Shown: positions 27,572-38,817, counted from the stretch's first letter. The stretch is 64,000 nt of DNA from JBFMEX01 sp040752215 (GCA_040752215.1 JBFMEX010000024.1:24459-88458); one strand, 5' to 3'. Notes: generated by a model not told the origin, from the letters alone. A program made the numbers and translations.

Positions 27572-28540
27572 TTAACGTGCGCGCGGGTGGGCGGCGTCGT
27601 AGACCGCCAGCAGGCGCGCCCGGTCGACCTCGGTATAGACCTGCGTCGTCGACAGCGAGGCGTGGCCCAGAAGCTCCTGGATCTGCCGAAGATCGGCGCC
27701 GGCGGACAGCAGGTGGGTAGCGAAGGAGTGGCGCAGAGCGTGCGGAGTGGCGGTCTCCGGCAGCGCCAACTCGGCGCGCAGCCGCTCCACCGCCAGTTGG
27801 ATGATGCGCGGCGAAAGCGCCCCGCCGCGAGCGCCTACGAACAGCGGATCGTCGGGGCCAAGCGTGTAGGGACATAGCGCGATGTAGCGCTGGATCGCAT
27901 CGCGCGCGACCGGCAGGATCGGCACCAGCCGCTGCTTGCGCCCCTTGCCGGTGATCCGCAATACGTCGTGGGTCTCGCCCGGCGCGTCCCTGAGCCTCAG
28001 GCCCAGCGCCTCCGAGATGCGCAGGCCGGCGCCGTAGAGCAGCAGCAGCACGGCGGTGTCGCGGGCCGCGATCCAGTCGAGCTCGGCCGCCATTCCGCCC
28101 TCGACCAGCTCGGCTGCCTTCTCCACCGTCAGCGGCTTCGGCAACGAGTGCGGCACTTTGGGTCGCGACACCTGCAGCACCGCGCGGTTCTTGACGAGCC
28201 CCTCCGCCTCCAGCCAGCGGAACAGCTGGCGCAGGGCCGATAGCGTGCGCGCCAGCGAGCGGCTTTCCACGCCCTGGCGGCGGCGGCCGGCGAGAAACGA
28301 ACGAATCTGCTTGGCATCGAGGCGGGCGAGATCTCCGAGGCAGGGCGCACGCCCGAGCTGTACCTTGAGATGGCCGAGCAGCTGGCGCACATCGCGCTCG
28401 TAGGCCTCGAGCGTCTTGGCGGCGGCGGCGCGCTCGTGCGCGAGGTGGGCGAGCCAGCCGCGGATCGCCCGCGCGAGATCATCTGCGAGCGGCAGATGCC
28501 GCTCGTCGGTCAGGATGTCGTCGAGGCTCTCGGCTTTCAT
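27572..28540 (-). CDS. xerC: Tyrosine recombinase XerC
   Basis: 322 residues from the ATG at 28540 (longer starts at 28579 and 28618 would cover the CtrA box). It resolves chromosome dimers at dif with XerD. The SAM-like N-terminal core-binding domain is followed by the catalytic set: Arg in GAGLRISEALGL, Lys in TGKGRKQRLVP, HALRHSFATHLL, the second His in LLGHASLSTTQ, and nucleophile YTEVD. The C-terminus AVYDAAHPRAR matches XerC rather than XerD. Its location near priA is the usual xerC place in Hyphomicrobiales. Confidence 0.93.
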   Translation of the reverse strand: MKAESLDDILTDERHLPLADDLARAIRGWLAHLAHERAAAAKTLEAYERDVRQLLGHLKVQLGRAPCLGDLARLDAKQIRSFLAGRRRQGVESRSLARTLSALRQLFRWLEAEGLVKNRAVLQVSRPKVPHSLPKPLTVEKAAELVEGGMAAELDWIAARDTAVLLLLYGAGLRISEALGLRLRDAPGETHDVLRITGKGRKQRLVPILPVARDAIQRYIALCPYTLGPDDPLFVGARGGALSPRIIQLAVERLRAELALPETATPHALRHSFATHLLSAGADLRQIQELLGHASLSTTQVYTEVDRARLLAVYDAAHPRAR

Positions 28541-28581
28541 GCGCACCCGCGTCGTTGGCGCCGAGCTTCGGCGCAGCATGG

Positions 28582-28596
28582 TTAAGGGAGTGTTAA
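28582..28596. promoter_or_regulatory. CtrA full binding site upstream of xerC
   Basis: TTAAGGGAGTGTTAA is a perfect TTAA-N7-TTAA. It lies 42-56 bases before the xerC ATG on the minus strand, in the 70-base spacer to the OsmC-fusion gene. It suggests cell-cycle control of xerC by CtrA; binding is inferred. Confidence 0.7.
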
Positions 28597-28610
28597 CAAG
28601 CGTCACCACC

Positions 28611-29846
28611 CTATTCACTCGAGCCGCTCGGCGCGAGCCGCGTCACCACGGCCGACGTCGCCTCCAGCGTGCGGTGCACCGGGCATTTGCCGGCGATCTC
28701 AACGAGCCGGTCGGCGACCTCCGCCGCCAGCTCTCCCTCGACTGCAATCTCGCACTCGAAACGGTCGATCTTACCGACGCGGCCCTCAGCCACCCGCCCG
28801 CAGTCGGCGCAGTGCTCGACGGGCACCTTGCCGTGACGCACCTCGACCGAGATGCGGCCGATTTCCAGCCCCTTGCGCGCTGCATACATCCGAAGCGTGA
28901 TCGCCTTGCACGCCCCGAGCGCGATCGAGAGATAGTCGTATGGTGACGGCCCCAGATCGTCGCCGCCGACCGAGGTCGGCTCGTCGGCGAACAGCCGGTG
29001 GCGACCGGCGACCACCGCGCTCTGGTAGCGGCCCTGGCCGATCTCGCTCACCAGCACGTGCTCGTGCCCACCCCCTTCCGCCGGTTGCTCCTCCGCCAGC
29101 GCGTGCGAGGCCCAGGCGGCGATCACGCGCGCGGCATAGGCCGCATCCGCCGGATTGGAGAGCAGGTGGTCGGCACGGTCGAGCGAGACGAAGCTCTTCG
29201 GATGCCTGGCCGCGACGAAGATCGCCTGCGCCTGCTCGATGCCGACGCAGTCGTCGAGCGGCGCATGCAGCACGAGCAGCGCCTTGCGCAAGCGTCCGAT
29301 CCGCTCGGCGAGGCGTTCAGGCGCCGCGTCCTCGGCGAGCGACGGCGGTACCGCGAGCGACTGGCCACCGAGCGCGATCGCCGCCACAGCGCCGGCCGTC
29401 GCCTTGGCGGCCGCGTGCGCCAGTGTGTGCGCCACGTCGGCCGGCGCGCCGATCGTCGCCACCGCCCTGGCCTCGGGGATGTCGCCAGCCGCCGCAAGCA
29501 CCGCCGCGCCGGCGAGAGAATGGCCGATCAGGATCGAGGGCGCTGTGTGGTGCTCTCTCAGAAAGGAGACCGCCGCAAGAATGTCCGCGACACTCGCCGC
29601 CGAGCCGGGCTCTGCGCCCTCCACACCGTCCGCACCGGCTTGCGAGCAACCGAGCCGCAGCACGCCGACTCCCTTCCGTGCCAGCTCCGAGCCGATGATC
29701 CGCGCGGCCATCAGATCGGTCCGCTGTCCAAAGCAGTCCGCCAGCAGTGCAATTCCCCTGACCGGCCCCGGCGGCAGGTCGAGACGCGCGCTCAGTCGGC
29801 GCCGGTCGGCTCCAGGGAACGTGACAAAAGTCGGCTCGAAGCTCAT
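28611..29846 (-). CDS. Bifunctional alpha/beta hydrolase-OsmC fusion protein
   Basis: 411 residues. Residues 1-255 are an alpha/beta hydrolase with the nucleophile elbow GHSLAG (ILIGHSLAGAAVL), an Asp-containing turn (LLVLHAPLDDCVG) and a late His (DRADHLLSN). Residues about 270-400 are an OsmC-like peroxide-reducing domain: GGDDLGPSPYDYLSIALGAC with the first catalytic Cys, and KCPVHRTLE with the second. A further Cys pair, HCADCGRV, lies between. Such fusions occur in many proteobacteria; OsmC-type enzymes reduce organic hydroperoxides, while the hydrolase substrate is unknown. It ends 26 bases past priA and may be co-transcribed with it. Confidence 0.88.
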   Translation of the reverse strand: MSFEPTFVTFPGADRRRLSARLDLPPGPVRGIALLADCFGQRTDLMAARIIGSELARKGVGVLRLGCSQAGADGVEGAEPGSAASVADILAAVSFLREHHTAPSILIGHSLAGAAVLAAAGDIPEARAVATIGAPADVAHTLAHAAAKATAGAVAAIALGGQSLAVPPSLAEDAAPERLAERIGRLRKALLVLHAPLDDCVGIEQAQAIFVAARHPKSFVSLDRADHLLSNPADAAYAARVIAAWASHALAEEQPAEGGGHEHVLVSEIGQGRYQSAVVAGRHRLFADEPTSVGGDDLGPSPYDYLSIALGACKAITLRMYAARKGLEIGRISVEVRHGKVPVEHCADCGRVAEGRVGKIDRFECEIAVEGELAAEVADRLVEIAGKCPVHRTLEATSAVVTRLAPSGSSE

Positions 29847-29872
29847 CGGATTCTCGCTCGTTGGGATGGCGC

Positions 29873-32101
29873 TCACAGGAAGCTGTAGGGATCGATGTCG
29901 ACGGTGAGGCGGATGTCGCCCTTCAGCGGCGGCAGGGCCGATAGCCACTCGCGCAGATAGCTCTGCACGTCGACCTCGCGCGGCGCCTTGACCAGGAGGC
30001 GCCAGCGGTGCCGCCCGCGAATGACCGCGATCGGCGCCTCGGCCGGGCCCAACACCTCGACCCGCTCGGCCGGCGGCGCACGCCCCGCCACGTCGCGCGC
30101 CACGAGCGCCGCCGTCGCCTTGTCGCGCGCCGAGACCACGATTGCCGCCAGCCGGCCGAAGGGAGGCAGCAGCCCGCGCTGGCGCGTCTCGATCTCGCGG
30201 GCGAGGAACGCCTCGCGGTCGCCGGAGATGATCGCCGCCATCACCGGATGCTCGGGATTGAACGTCTGCACGAAGCCGCGGCCCTTGGCCAACGCGCGGC
30301 CGGCGCGGCCGGTCACCTGGTGCAGCAATTGGAACGTGCGCTCGCCGGCGCGCGGGTCGGCGCCCATGGCGAGCCCGAGGTCGCCGTCGACGATGCCGAC
30401 GGTGGCGAGATCGGGGAAGTGGTGACCCTTGGCGACGATCTGCGTGCCGATGATGATATCGACCTCGCCCGCCTCGATGCGCTCGATCATCGCGCGCATC
30501 TCGACCAGGCTCGGGACGAGATCGGACGACAGCAGCGCGAGCCGCGCCTCCGGGAACCGCTCGGCGACCTCCTCCGCCACCCGCTCGACGCCCGGCCCGC
30601 ACGCGACCAGCGAGCCCGGCTCGCCGCATTTCGGGCAGTTCTCCGGCAACGGCAGCGAGAACCCGCAGTGGTGGCAGTGCAACCGCCCGCGGAAGCGGTG
30701 CTCGACCAGCCATGCGGTGCACTGCGGGCACTCGATGCGGTGCCCGCACGCGCGGCAGAGCGTCAACGGTGCGTAGCCGCGGCGGTTGAGGAACAAGAGG
30801 GACTGCCGACCGCGCGCGATGGTCTCCGTGACCGCCTTCACCAGCACCGGCGACAGCCACTTGCCGCGCTCCGGCGGATCGGCCCTCAAATCGATCGGGG
30901 TGATCTCGGGCATCTCCACGCCCGAGAAGCGTCCCGGCAGCACGACGTGACGATAGCGTCCAGTGCGTGCGTTGACGTGGCTCTCCACCGACGGCGTTGC
31001 CGATGCCAGCACGACGGGGAATCCACCGAGGCTCGCCCGCACCACCGCCATGTCGCGCGCCTGATAGTGCACCCGGTCGTCCTGCTTGAAGCCGGCGTCG
31101 TGCTCCTCGTCGACCACGATCAGGCCGAGGTCGGGAAACGGCAGGAACAAGGCCGAGCGCGCGCCGACCACCACCCGCGCCTCGCCGGTCGCCACACCGC
31201 GCCAGATGCGACCCCGCTCGGCGGTCGCCAGCGCCGAGTGCCACTCGACCGGCGGCACCCCGAAACGGGCCTCGAAACGGCCGAGGAACTGGCTGGTCAG
31301 CGCGATTTCCGGCAGCATGATCAGCGCCTGGCGCCCCGCCTCCAGCGCCCGTGCCACAGCCTCGAAATAGACCTCCGTCTTGCCCGAGCCGGTGACGCCG
31401 TCGAGCAGCGTCGCCGAATAGTTGGCGGCATCGACGGCCGATCGCAGCGCGTATACCGCCTCCGTCTGCTCGAGCGTCAAATCGGTCTCGTGGTGGCGTG
31501 GCGCCGGCAGCGGCAACCGCCGCGGTGGGATCGCTACCTCGATCAGCGCCCCGGCGCCGACCAGGCCGTCGATGACGCCGGTGCTGCACCCGGCCTCGGC
31601 GGCCAGCGCCGACTTGGCGCGGATCAGCCCGTCACTGGCAATATCGAGCGCCCGCTGACGAGCCGGCGTCAGTCGCGACGGGCTGGCCCCTGCCGGAGCG
31701 ACGCGGACGCCGAAGCGTGGCTTCTCGGGCTCGAATGCGGCCTGCGCGCTCATCATCATGCGCACAACCATGCCGAGTGGCGCCAGTGTGTACCTGGCGA
31801 TCCACTCGGCGAAGCGCAGCGACACGATGGGCAGCGCCGGCACATCGAGCCTGGCCGTCACCGCCTTGAGCTTCTTGACCGCGACCGGCTTGCCGTCGTC
31901 GCCGACCGCGCGGTCCCAGACGACGCCAATGCGCGCCTGCGAACCGAACGGCACCAGCACGAACTCGCCCGGCGCGGGGACACCGCCGTCGGCGGGCAGC
32001 AGGTAGTCGTAGGTCTGGTCGAGCGCGACCGGCATCAGCACCGGCACACGCGCGGGCGCCGAATCGGCAAGTTCGGTCAGGCTGTCGAGCAGGCTCGCCA
32101 C
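29873..32101 (-). CDS. priA: Primosomal protein N' (replication restart helicase)
   Basis: 742 residues from a GTG. It recognises stalled forks and reloads DnaB. The 3'-end-binding N-terminal domain opens with VPVLMPVALDQTYDYLLP. The helicase core carries Walker A GVTGSGKTEVY, Walker B DEEHD (IVVDEEHDAGFKQ) and motif III LASATPS. Eight zinc cysteines are present (CRACGHRIECPQC and CHHCG...CPKCG), then GTQIVAKGHHFPDL and QVTGRAGRA of the second RecA lobe. All catalytic motifs are intact. The adjacent downstream location of the F1 operon is typical for the order. Confidence 0.97.
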   Translation of the reverse strand: MASLLDSLTELADSAPARVPVLMPVALDQTYDYLLPADGGVPAPGEFVLVPFGSQARIGVVWDRAVGDDGKPVAVKKLKAVTARLDVPALPIVSLRFAEWIARYTLAPLGMVVRMMMSAQAAFEPEKPRFGVRVAPAGASPSRLTPARQRALDIASDGLIRAKSALAAEAGCSTGVIDGLVGAGALIEVAIPPRRLPLPAPRHHETDLTLEQTEAVYALRSAVDAANYSATLLDGVTGSGKTEVYFEAVARALEAGRQALIMLPEIALTSQFLGRFEARFGVPPVEWHSALATAERGRIWRGVATGEARVVVGARSALFLPFPDLGLIVVDEEHDAGFKQDDRVHYQARDMAVVRASLGGFPVVLASATPSVESHVNARTGRYRHVVLPGRFSGVEMPEITPIDLRADPPERGKWLSPVLVKAVTETIARGRQSLLFLNRRGYAPLTLCRACGHRIECPQCTAWLVEHRFRGRLHCHHCGFSLPLPENCPKCGEPGSLVACGPGVERVAEEVAERFPEARLALLSSDLVPSLVEMRAMIERIEAGEVDIIIGTQIVAKGHHFPDLATVGIVDGDLGLAMGADPRAGERTFQLLHQVTGRAGRALAKGRGFVQTFNPEHPVMAAIISGDREAFLAREIETRQRGLLPPFGRLAAIVVSARDKATAALVARDVAGRAPPAERVEVLGPAEAPIAVIRGRHRWRLLVKAPREVDVQSYLREWLSALPPLKGDIRLTVDIDPYSFL

Positions 32102-32316
32102 GATCTCTCGCTCGGTTGCGGCCGGAAGCGGCAGGAATCACAGGAATAGACTAGACCGTATGTCCTTCCCCACATGAGGCGATCCAAAGGCGTGCTCCGC
32201 GTCGCCGGTTAACCTGCGCTCGGAACTCGGGTATTGCGCTCGACGGCGCGGCCCGGCGGCTCCGCCTCGTCTCGTGCTCGGAGTCCCCCACGGCCCGCAC
32301 CCCGCTCGGAACGGCT

Positions 32317-32751
32317 CTGCGCTCGTGCGTCCTCGCTGTCGGAGCGACGCTCGGGCTGCTCGCAGCTCTGTTCGTCCCGCCGGCCGCCGCACAACGCCCG
32401 GCGACCATCGCCGAGGCCGACGGCAAGGGGAACGTCGACGTCAATATCGTCTACTACGCCGATCTCGGCTGCACAAAGCTCACCGACGTCCGCGAGGGTG
32501 CCCCAGGCAACATCGAGCCGCCGCAGCGCACGCTGGTCGTCACCGTGACCCTCGATCGCCAAGCACAGGATTGCGCCGAACAGCCGCAGACGATCGAGAG
32601 GCGGATCTCGATCGCCGACCGCGGCGACGCACTGTCGGTCGACATCTTCTTCGTCGATCCCGACGGCCGCTTCGTGCGCTCGCAGCGTCCGCGCATCTAT
32701 CGCGAGATCGCCGAGTGCGAGGAGCAGCCGGCCGCCACTCAAACCTGCTGA
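32317..32751 (+). CDS. Small exported protein; gene lacks an ordinary start codon
   Basis: The frame is open from just after a TAG at 32152 and shows a clear signal peptide (RSCVLAVGATLGLLAALFVPPAAAQ) followed by a mature domain of about 115 residues with two Cys pairs at most (DLGCTKL, QDCAEQP, AECEEQP, TQTC). Third positions are strongly G/C throughout, so it is coding. Yet no ATG, GTG or TTG occurs in frame before 32545, which would remove the signal peptide. The best candidates are CTG 32317 (used here) or ATT 32233; otherwise a sequencing frameshift near 32230-32300 must be assumed. The mature part resembles no family I recognise. Confidence 0.55.
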   Translation: MRSCVLAVGATLGLLAALFVPPAAAQRPATIAEADGKGNVDVNIVYYADLGCTKLTDVREGAPGNIEPPQRTLVVTVTLDRQAQDCAEQPQTIERRISIADRGDALSVDIFFVDPDGRFVRSQRPRIYREIAECEEQPAATQTC

Positions 32752-32842
32752 GACAGGGCGATGGCTGTGGCTCACCTGGATCCCATCCGAGGTCAGACCC
32801 GCAGGGTCTGATCCCTACCCACCTCGCCGCTGGCCGGCGCAT

Positions 32843-32886
32843 CCGGCCGGCTCCCCGGAGGGGAGTCGGATGCGCCAACCAAAAAG
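32843..32886. repeat. Element shared with 10215-10258, copy 2
   Basis: Same order of blocks as copy 1: CGGCCGGCTCCCCGGAG, GGAGTC, TGCGCCAA, CAAAAAG. Here the inner hairpin CTCCCC-GGA-GGGGAG is perfect. It adjoins the terminator of the minus-strand gene at 32975-33271. Confidence 0.65.
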
Positions 32887-32919
32887 ACAACCGGGCCTCG
32901 GGGGGAGCGAGGCCCGGTT
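32881..32919 (-). terminator. Rho-independent terminator of the His-rich exported protein gene
   Basis: A perfect twelve-pair stem AACCGGGCCTCG (32889-32900)/CGAGGCCCGGTT (32908-32919). Read on the minus strand it is followed by GTC and TTTTT. Confidence 0.85.
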
Positions 32920-32974
32920 GCGGAAAGCGCGCGGGGGGAGATGGGGGAAGGCGCGCTTTCGACTACTTGCTTCG

Positions 32975-33271
32975 TCAATAGGGCGCGTAGTGGCCGTGGT
33001 GGCGATGCGCGGCATCGGACAGCGCCAGCCCGAGGATCAGCGCGCCGATGCCGACCGCCACTGCGGTGCCGGCGTGACTGCGCTTCTTCTTCTCATAGAC
33101 GTAGACGGTGCGATTGCCATGGCGCGGATAGTGCTGGCTCCAGCCGTGCTGGCCATGGCCGACGCCATGCTTCCAGCCGCCCGCATAGGCCGCGCTGGAA
33201 AGCGGAGCGACGCTCGTCAGCAACAGTGCGCCGGCGGCGGCGAGCGAGGCGAAAGTCCGGGTCTTGCTCAT
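32975..33271 (-). CDS. Small exported Gly/His-rich protein with one C-terminal helix
   Basis: 98 residues. The ATG at 33271 has GGAG ten bases upstream; it is preferred over an upstream start at 33340. A signal peptide (FASLAAAGALLLTSVAPLSSAAYA) is followed by a Gly/His/Trp-rich segment (WKHGVGHGQHGWSQHYPRHG), a basic stretch, one hydrophobic helix (AVAVGIGALILGLALSDA) and a His-rich end (HRHHGHY). Metal binding is possible from the histidines but unproven. A strong terminator follows. Confidence 0.75.
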   Translation of the reverse strand: MSKTRTFASLAAAGALLLTSVAPLSSAAYAGGWKHGVGHGQHGWSQHYPRHGNRTVYVYEKKKRSHAGTAVAVGIGALILGLALSDAAHRHHGHYAPY

Positions 33272-33656
33272 GCGCGAGAGGCTCCTCGACCGTGCAACGG
33301 GTTGCATCGACTGCCGGCCCGACGCCGACAACGCACGCATTCAACCACCTGTCGGCTGAACCGGCTCTGAAGCGCTTCTGCAGGCGTCGTTCATATTTCG
33401 CCGAGCCGAAACGGCTACTGGCCCTGGCGCGTCTCGCGCACCCGCTGCGCCGAGGCCTGCAAACTAGGCCAAATTGATGAGGCTGCGCGCCCGCAAATTG
33501 CCCCTCCGCGGCACCGGCCGACGGTTGAAGGCCCCCGCGCGGCATGTTAAAGCAGCCGCGGTTTTCAAGGGGGACGGCGGCGACGCGGTGCACGTCGTTC
33601 CAGACTTGTGATCGGACCTTCCCTCAAGCGGGTTGCTGGCTGGGCCGTAGGGCCCC

Positions 33657-34250
33657 ATGCCCGGACCCATGCGCACGAGAGCGTTCGACGTGGCGACAGA
33701 CCAACCAATGATGGCAGGCGTGGCGGGCCGCTACGCATCGGCCCTGTTCGAGTTGGCCAAAGAATCCGACAAGCTGACCGAGACCGAGGCCGACCTCGCC
33801 AAATTCGAGCAACTGCTTGCGGCGAGCGAGGACTTGCGGCGGATGGTGCGAAGCCCGGTGTTCACCGCCGAGGAGCAGACCCGCGCCATCGGCAGGGTGC
33901 TCGACAAGGCCGGCATCGGCGGCTTGTCCGCCAATTTCTTCAAGCTGATCGCCTCCAACCGCCGGCTGTTCGTGGCGTCCGACATCATCAAGGCGTTCCG
34001 CGAGCTTTCTGCCCGGTCGCGCGGCGAGGTGACGGCCGAGGTCGCCTCCGCAACCCCGCTCGGCGCCGCCCACCTTGCCGAGCTCGAGAAGGCGCTCGCC
34101 GCCTCGGTCGGCAAGGAGGTCAAGCTCGAAACACGCGTCGATCCGGCCCTGCTCGGCGGCCTCGTCGTCAAGATCGGCAGTCGGATGATCGATTCCTCGC
34201 TTCGGACCAAGCTGTCCGGCCTCGAGACGGCCTTGAAGGGAGCCGGCTGA
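33657..34250 (+). CDS. atpH: F1F0 ATP synthase subunit delta
   Basis: 197 residues if the ATG at 33657 is used; internal ATGs at 33669 and 33708 are possible because homologues usually begin shortly before GVAGRYASALFELA. Delta (OSCP-like) links F1 to the peripheral stalk. The N-terminal helical domain and the C-terminal signature (KLETRVDPALLGGLVVKIGSRMIDSSLRTKLS) are complete. First gene of the F1 operon, 109 bases before atpA. Confidence 0.95.
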   Translation: MPGPMRTRAFDVATDQPMMAGVAGRYASALFELAKESDKLTETEADLAKFEQLLAASEDLRRMVRSPVFTAEEQTRAIGRVLDKAGIGGLSANFFKLIASNRRLFVASDIIKAFRELSARSRGEVTAEVASATPLGAAHLAELEKALAASVGKEVKLETRVDPALLGGLVVKIGSRMIDSSLRTKLSGLETALKGAG

Positions 34251-34358
34251 GACCTGCCTCGGCCGGGACCCGGCCGCGTCACCACGATGCCTGCGCACCG
34301 GACCTCTGAACGGCCCGGGACGGAACAAAAAAAGCACGCGATTCAAAGAGGTTGAACG

Positions 34359-35891
<1,533 letters not shown>

Positions 35892-35897
35892 TTCACG

Positions 35898-36016
35898 TCC
35901 CTCTCCCCGCTGGCGGGGTGAGGGTCGGGGTGAGAGGCCGCCGCTTGCCGCAGCATGTGTTGCCGCCGCCACCCCGATCCTCTCCCCATCATGGAGAATG
36001 ATGGGGAGAGGGAGAC
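35898..36016. repeat. GC-rich palindromic repeat in the atpA-atpG spacer, copy D
   Basis: The left block CCCTCTCCCCGCTGGCGGGG, then GTCGGGGTGAGAGGCCGCCG, is answered on the right by CACCCCGATCCTCTCCCC and a closing CCCCATCATGGAGAATGATGGGG hairpin (written here in parts: CCCCATCAT/ATGATGGGG). It has the same style as the repeats at 2506, 4107 and 13390. It sits inside the F1 operon without stop-type T-runs, so transcription probably continues. Confidence 0.7.
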
Positions 36017-36034
36017 AACGACAAGGATGCTCGA

Positions 36035-36919
36035 ATGCCGAGCTTGAAGGACCTCAGGAACCGCATCGCCTCGGTCAAGGCGACGCGCAAGATCACCAAG
36101 GCCATGCAGATGGTGGCCGCGGCCAAGCTGCGCCGTGCGCAGGAGGCGGCGACCGCCGCCCGGCCCTATGCCGAACGCATGGACCAGGTGCTGGCGAGCC
36201 TCAATAAGGGCCTCGCCAGCAAGGACAGCGCGCCCAGGCTGATGATCGGGACCGGCCGCGACACCGTCCACCTGCTGATCGTGATGACCGCCGAGCGCGG
36301 CCTGTGCGGCGGCTTCAACTCCAACATCGCCAAGCTCGCCCGCGCCGACGCGCAGCGCCTGCTGGCCGCCGGCAAGACGGTCAAGATCCTCTCCGTCGGC
36401 CGCAAAGGCGCCGACAACCTGCGCCGCGACCTCGGCAAGGCCATCGTCGACCGCGTCGACCTCAAGGGCGTGCGCCAGCTCGCCTATGCGAATGCCGAGG
36501 ACATCTCGGACAAGGTGCTGGCGATGTTCGAGGCCGGCGAGTTCGACGTCGCGACCCTCTATTTCGGCGAGTTCAAGTCGGTCATCTCGCAGAAGCCGAC
36601 CGCGCTGCAGCTGATCCCGGCCAAGCTTCCCGAGGGCGGCGAGACGAAGCCGACCGGCCCAGTCGCGGCCTACGAGTTCGAGCCCGAGGAAGATGCCATC
36701 CTCGGCTATCTCTTGAAGCGCAACCTGACCACTCAGATCTTCCGCGGGCTCCTGGAGAATGCGGCCTCCGAGCAGGGTGCGCGCATGAGCGCGATGGACA
36801 GCGCCACCCGCAACGCCGGCGACATGATCAACAAGCTGACGATCAAGTACAACCGCCAGCGCCAGGCCAACATCACCAAAGAGCTCATCGAGATCATCTC
36901 GGGCGCGGAAGCGCTCTAA
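36035..36919 (+). CDS. atpG: F1F0 ATP synthase subunit gamma
   Basis: 294 residues, the central rotating shaft of F1. It begins MPSLKDLRNRIASVKATRKI; the N-terminal coiled coil, the GLCGGFN segment (AERGLCGGFNSNIAKLA) and the C-terminal coiled coil (ARMSAMDSATRNAGDMINKL) are conserved. It is followed by atpD after 26 bases with a GAGGACGAAACACA leader. Confidence 0.97.
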   Translation: MPSLKDLRNRIASVKATRKITKAMQMVAAAKLRRAQEAATAARPYAERMDQVLASLNKGLASKDSAPRLMIGTGRDTVHLLIVMTAERGLCGGFNSNIAKLARADAQRLLAAGKTVKILSVGRKGADNLRRDLGKAIVDRVDLKGVRQLAYANAEDISDKVLAMFEAGEFDVATLYFGEFKSVISQKPTALQLIPAKLPEGGETKPTGPVAAYEFEPEEDAILGYLLKRNLTTQIFRGLLENAASEQGARMSAMDSATRNAGDMINKLTIKYNRQRQANITKELIEIISGAEAL

Positions 36920-36945
36920 CACAGCGATCCTGAGGACGAAACACA

Positions 36946-38379
<1,434 letters not shown>

Positions 38380-38424
38380 CGATGCGCCGAGCTGGGTTCG
38401 GCGCCGGCCGGGGGAGGACTCGAG

Positions 38425-38688
38425 ATGGCAGGTGACGGACAAAACGCAGCCGGCGAGGTGTTCGGCTCGTGTTGCAACGAGTTGAAGGACGCGATGCGGG
38501 GCGACGACTTCGAGCCCCTGATCGCGGTCGGTGACGACGGCGTGCTCTACATGTCGGTCGGTATGGTGGCGCTGGAGGACGAGGGCGACGAGACCGGAAT
38601 GGTCGACCATCCGATCTTCTTCTGCCCGTTCTGCGGCAAGCGCGTGCAGACGCCGGACGAGGTTCGCGCCCGCGCCGGCGACGCCTGA
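38425..38688 (+). CDS. Small Cys-containing (zinc-ribbon-like) protein inside the atp operon
   Basis: 87 residues with an excellent ribosome site (GGGGGAGGA) before the ATG. It is acidic and cytosolic in character, with a CC pair near residue 13 (FGSCCNELKDAM), a short beta-rich middle (VLYMSVGMVALED) and a C-terminal FFCPFCGKRVQT knuckle typical of rubredoxin-like or zinc-ribbon half-sites. It lies between atpD (45 bases) and atpC (129 bases) on the same strand. I know no standard F1 subunit like this. Metal binding through CC plus CxxC and a link to ATP synthase are inferences from motif and place. Confidence 0.8.
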   Translation: MAGDGQNAAGEVFGSCCNELKDAMRGDDFEPLIAVGDDGVLYMSVGMVALEDEGDETGMVDHPIFFCPFCGKRVQTPDEVRARAGDA

Positions 38689-38734
38689 GGTCAGGCGCCG
38701 GTCCGAGTGGTCGCCGACGACGATACGATCGCGA

Positions 38735-38765
38735 GGTGCGGCGGGTTGCTGCCGCACCGTTTTTT
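38735..38765 (+). terminator. Rho-independent terminator or attenuator before atpC
   Basis: The stem GGTGCGGC (38735-38742)/GCCGCACC (38751-38758) has an eight-base loop and is followed by G and TTTTTT (38760-38765). It stands between the small Cys gene and atpC, inside the operon. Confidence 0.75.
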
Positions 38766-38817
38766 CGGGCCCATGGGGCCGATTGTTGCAGGTGAAGCCG
38801 CGCGAGGACGCTGAAGC

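Noticed and set aside
27572..28540. Call as XerD
   Set aside because: The C-terminus AVYDAAHPRAR and the priA neighbourhood fit XerC.
35898..36016. Repeat copy D as a terminator inside the atp operon
   Set aside because: The hairpins are not followed by a T-run on the plus strand, and atpG directly follows.
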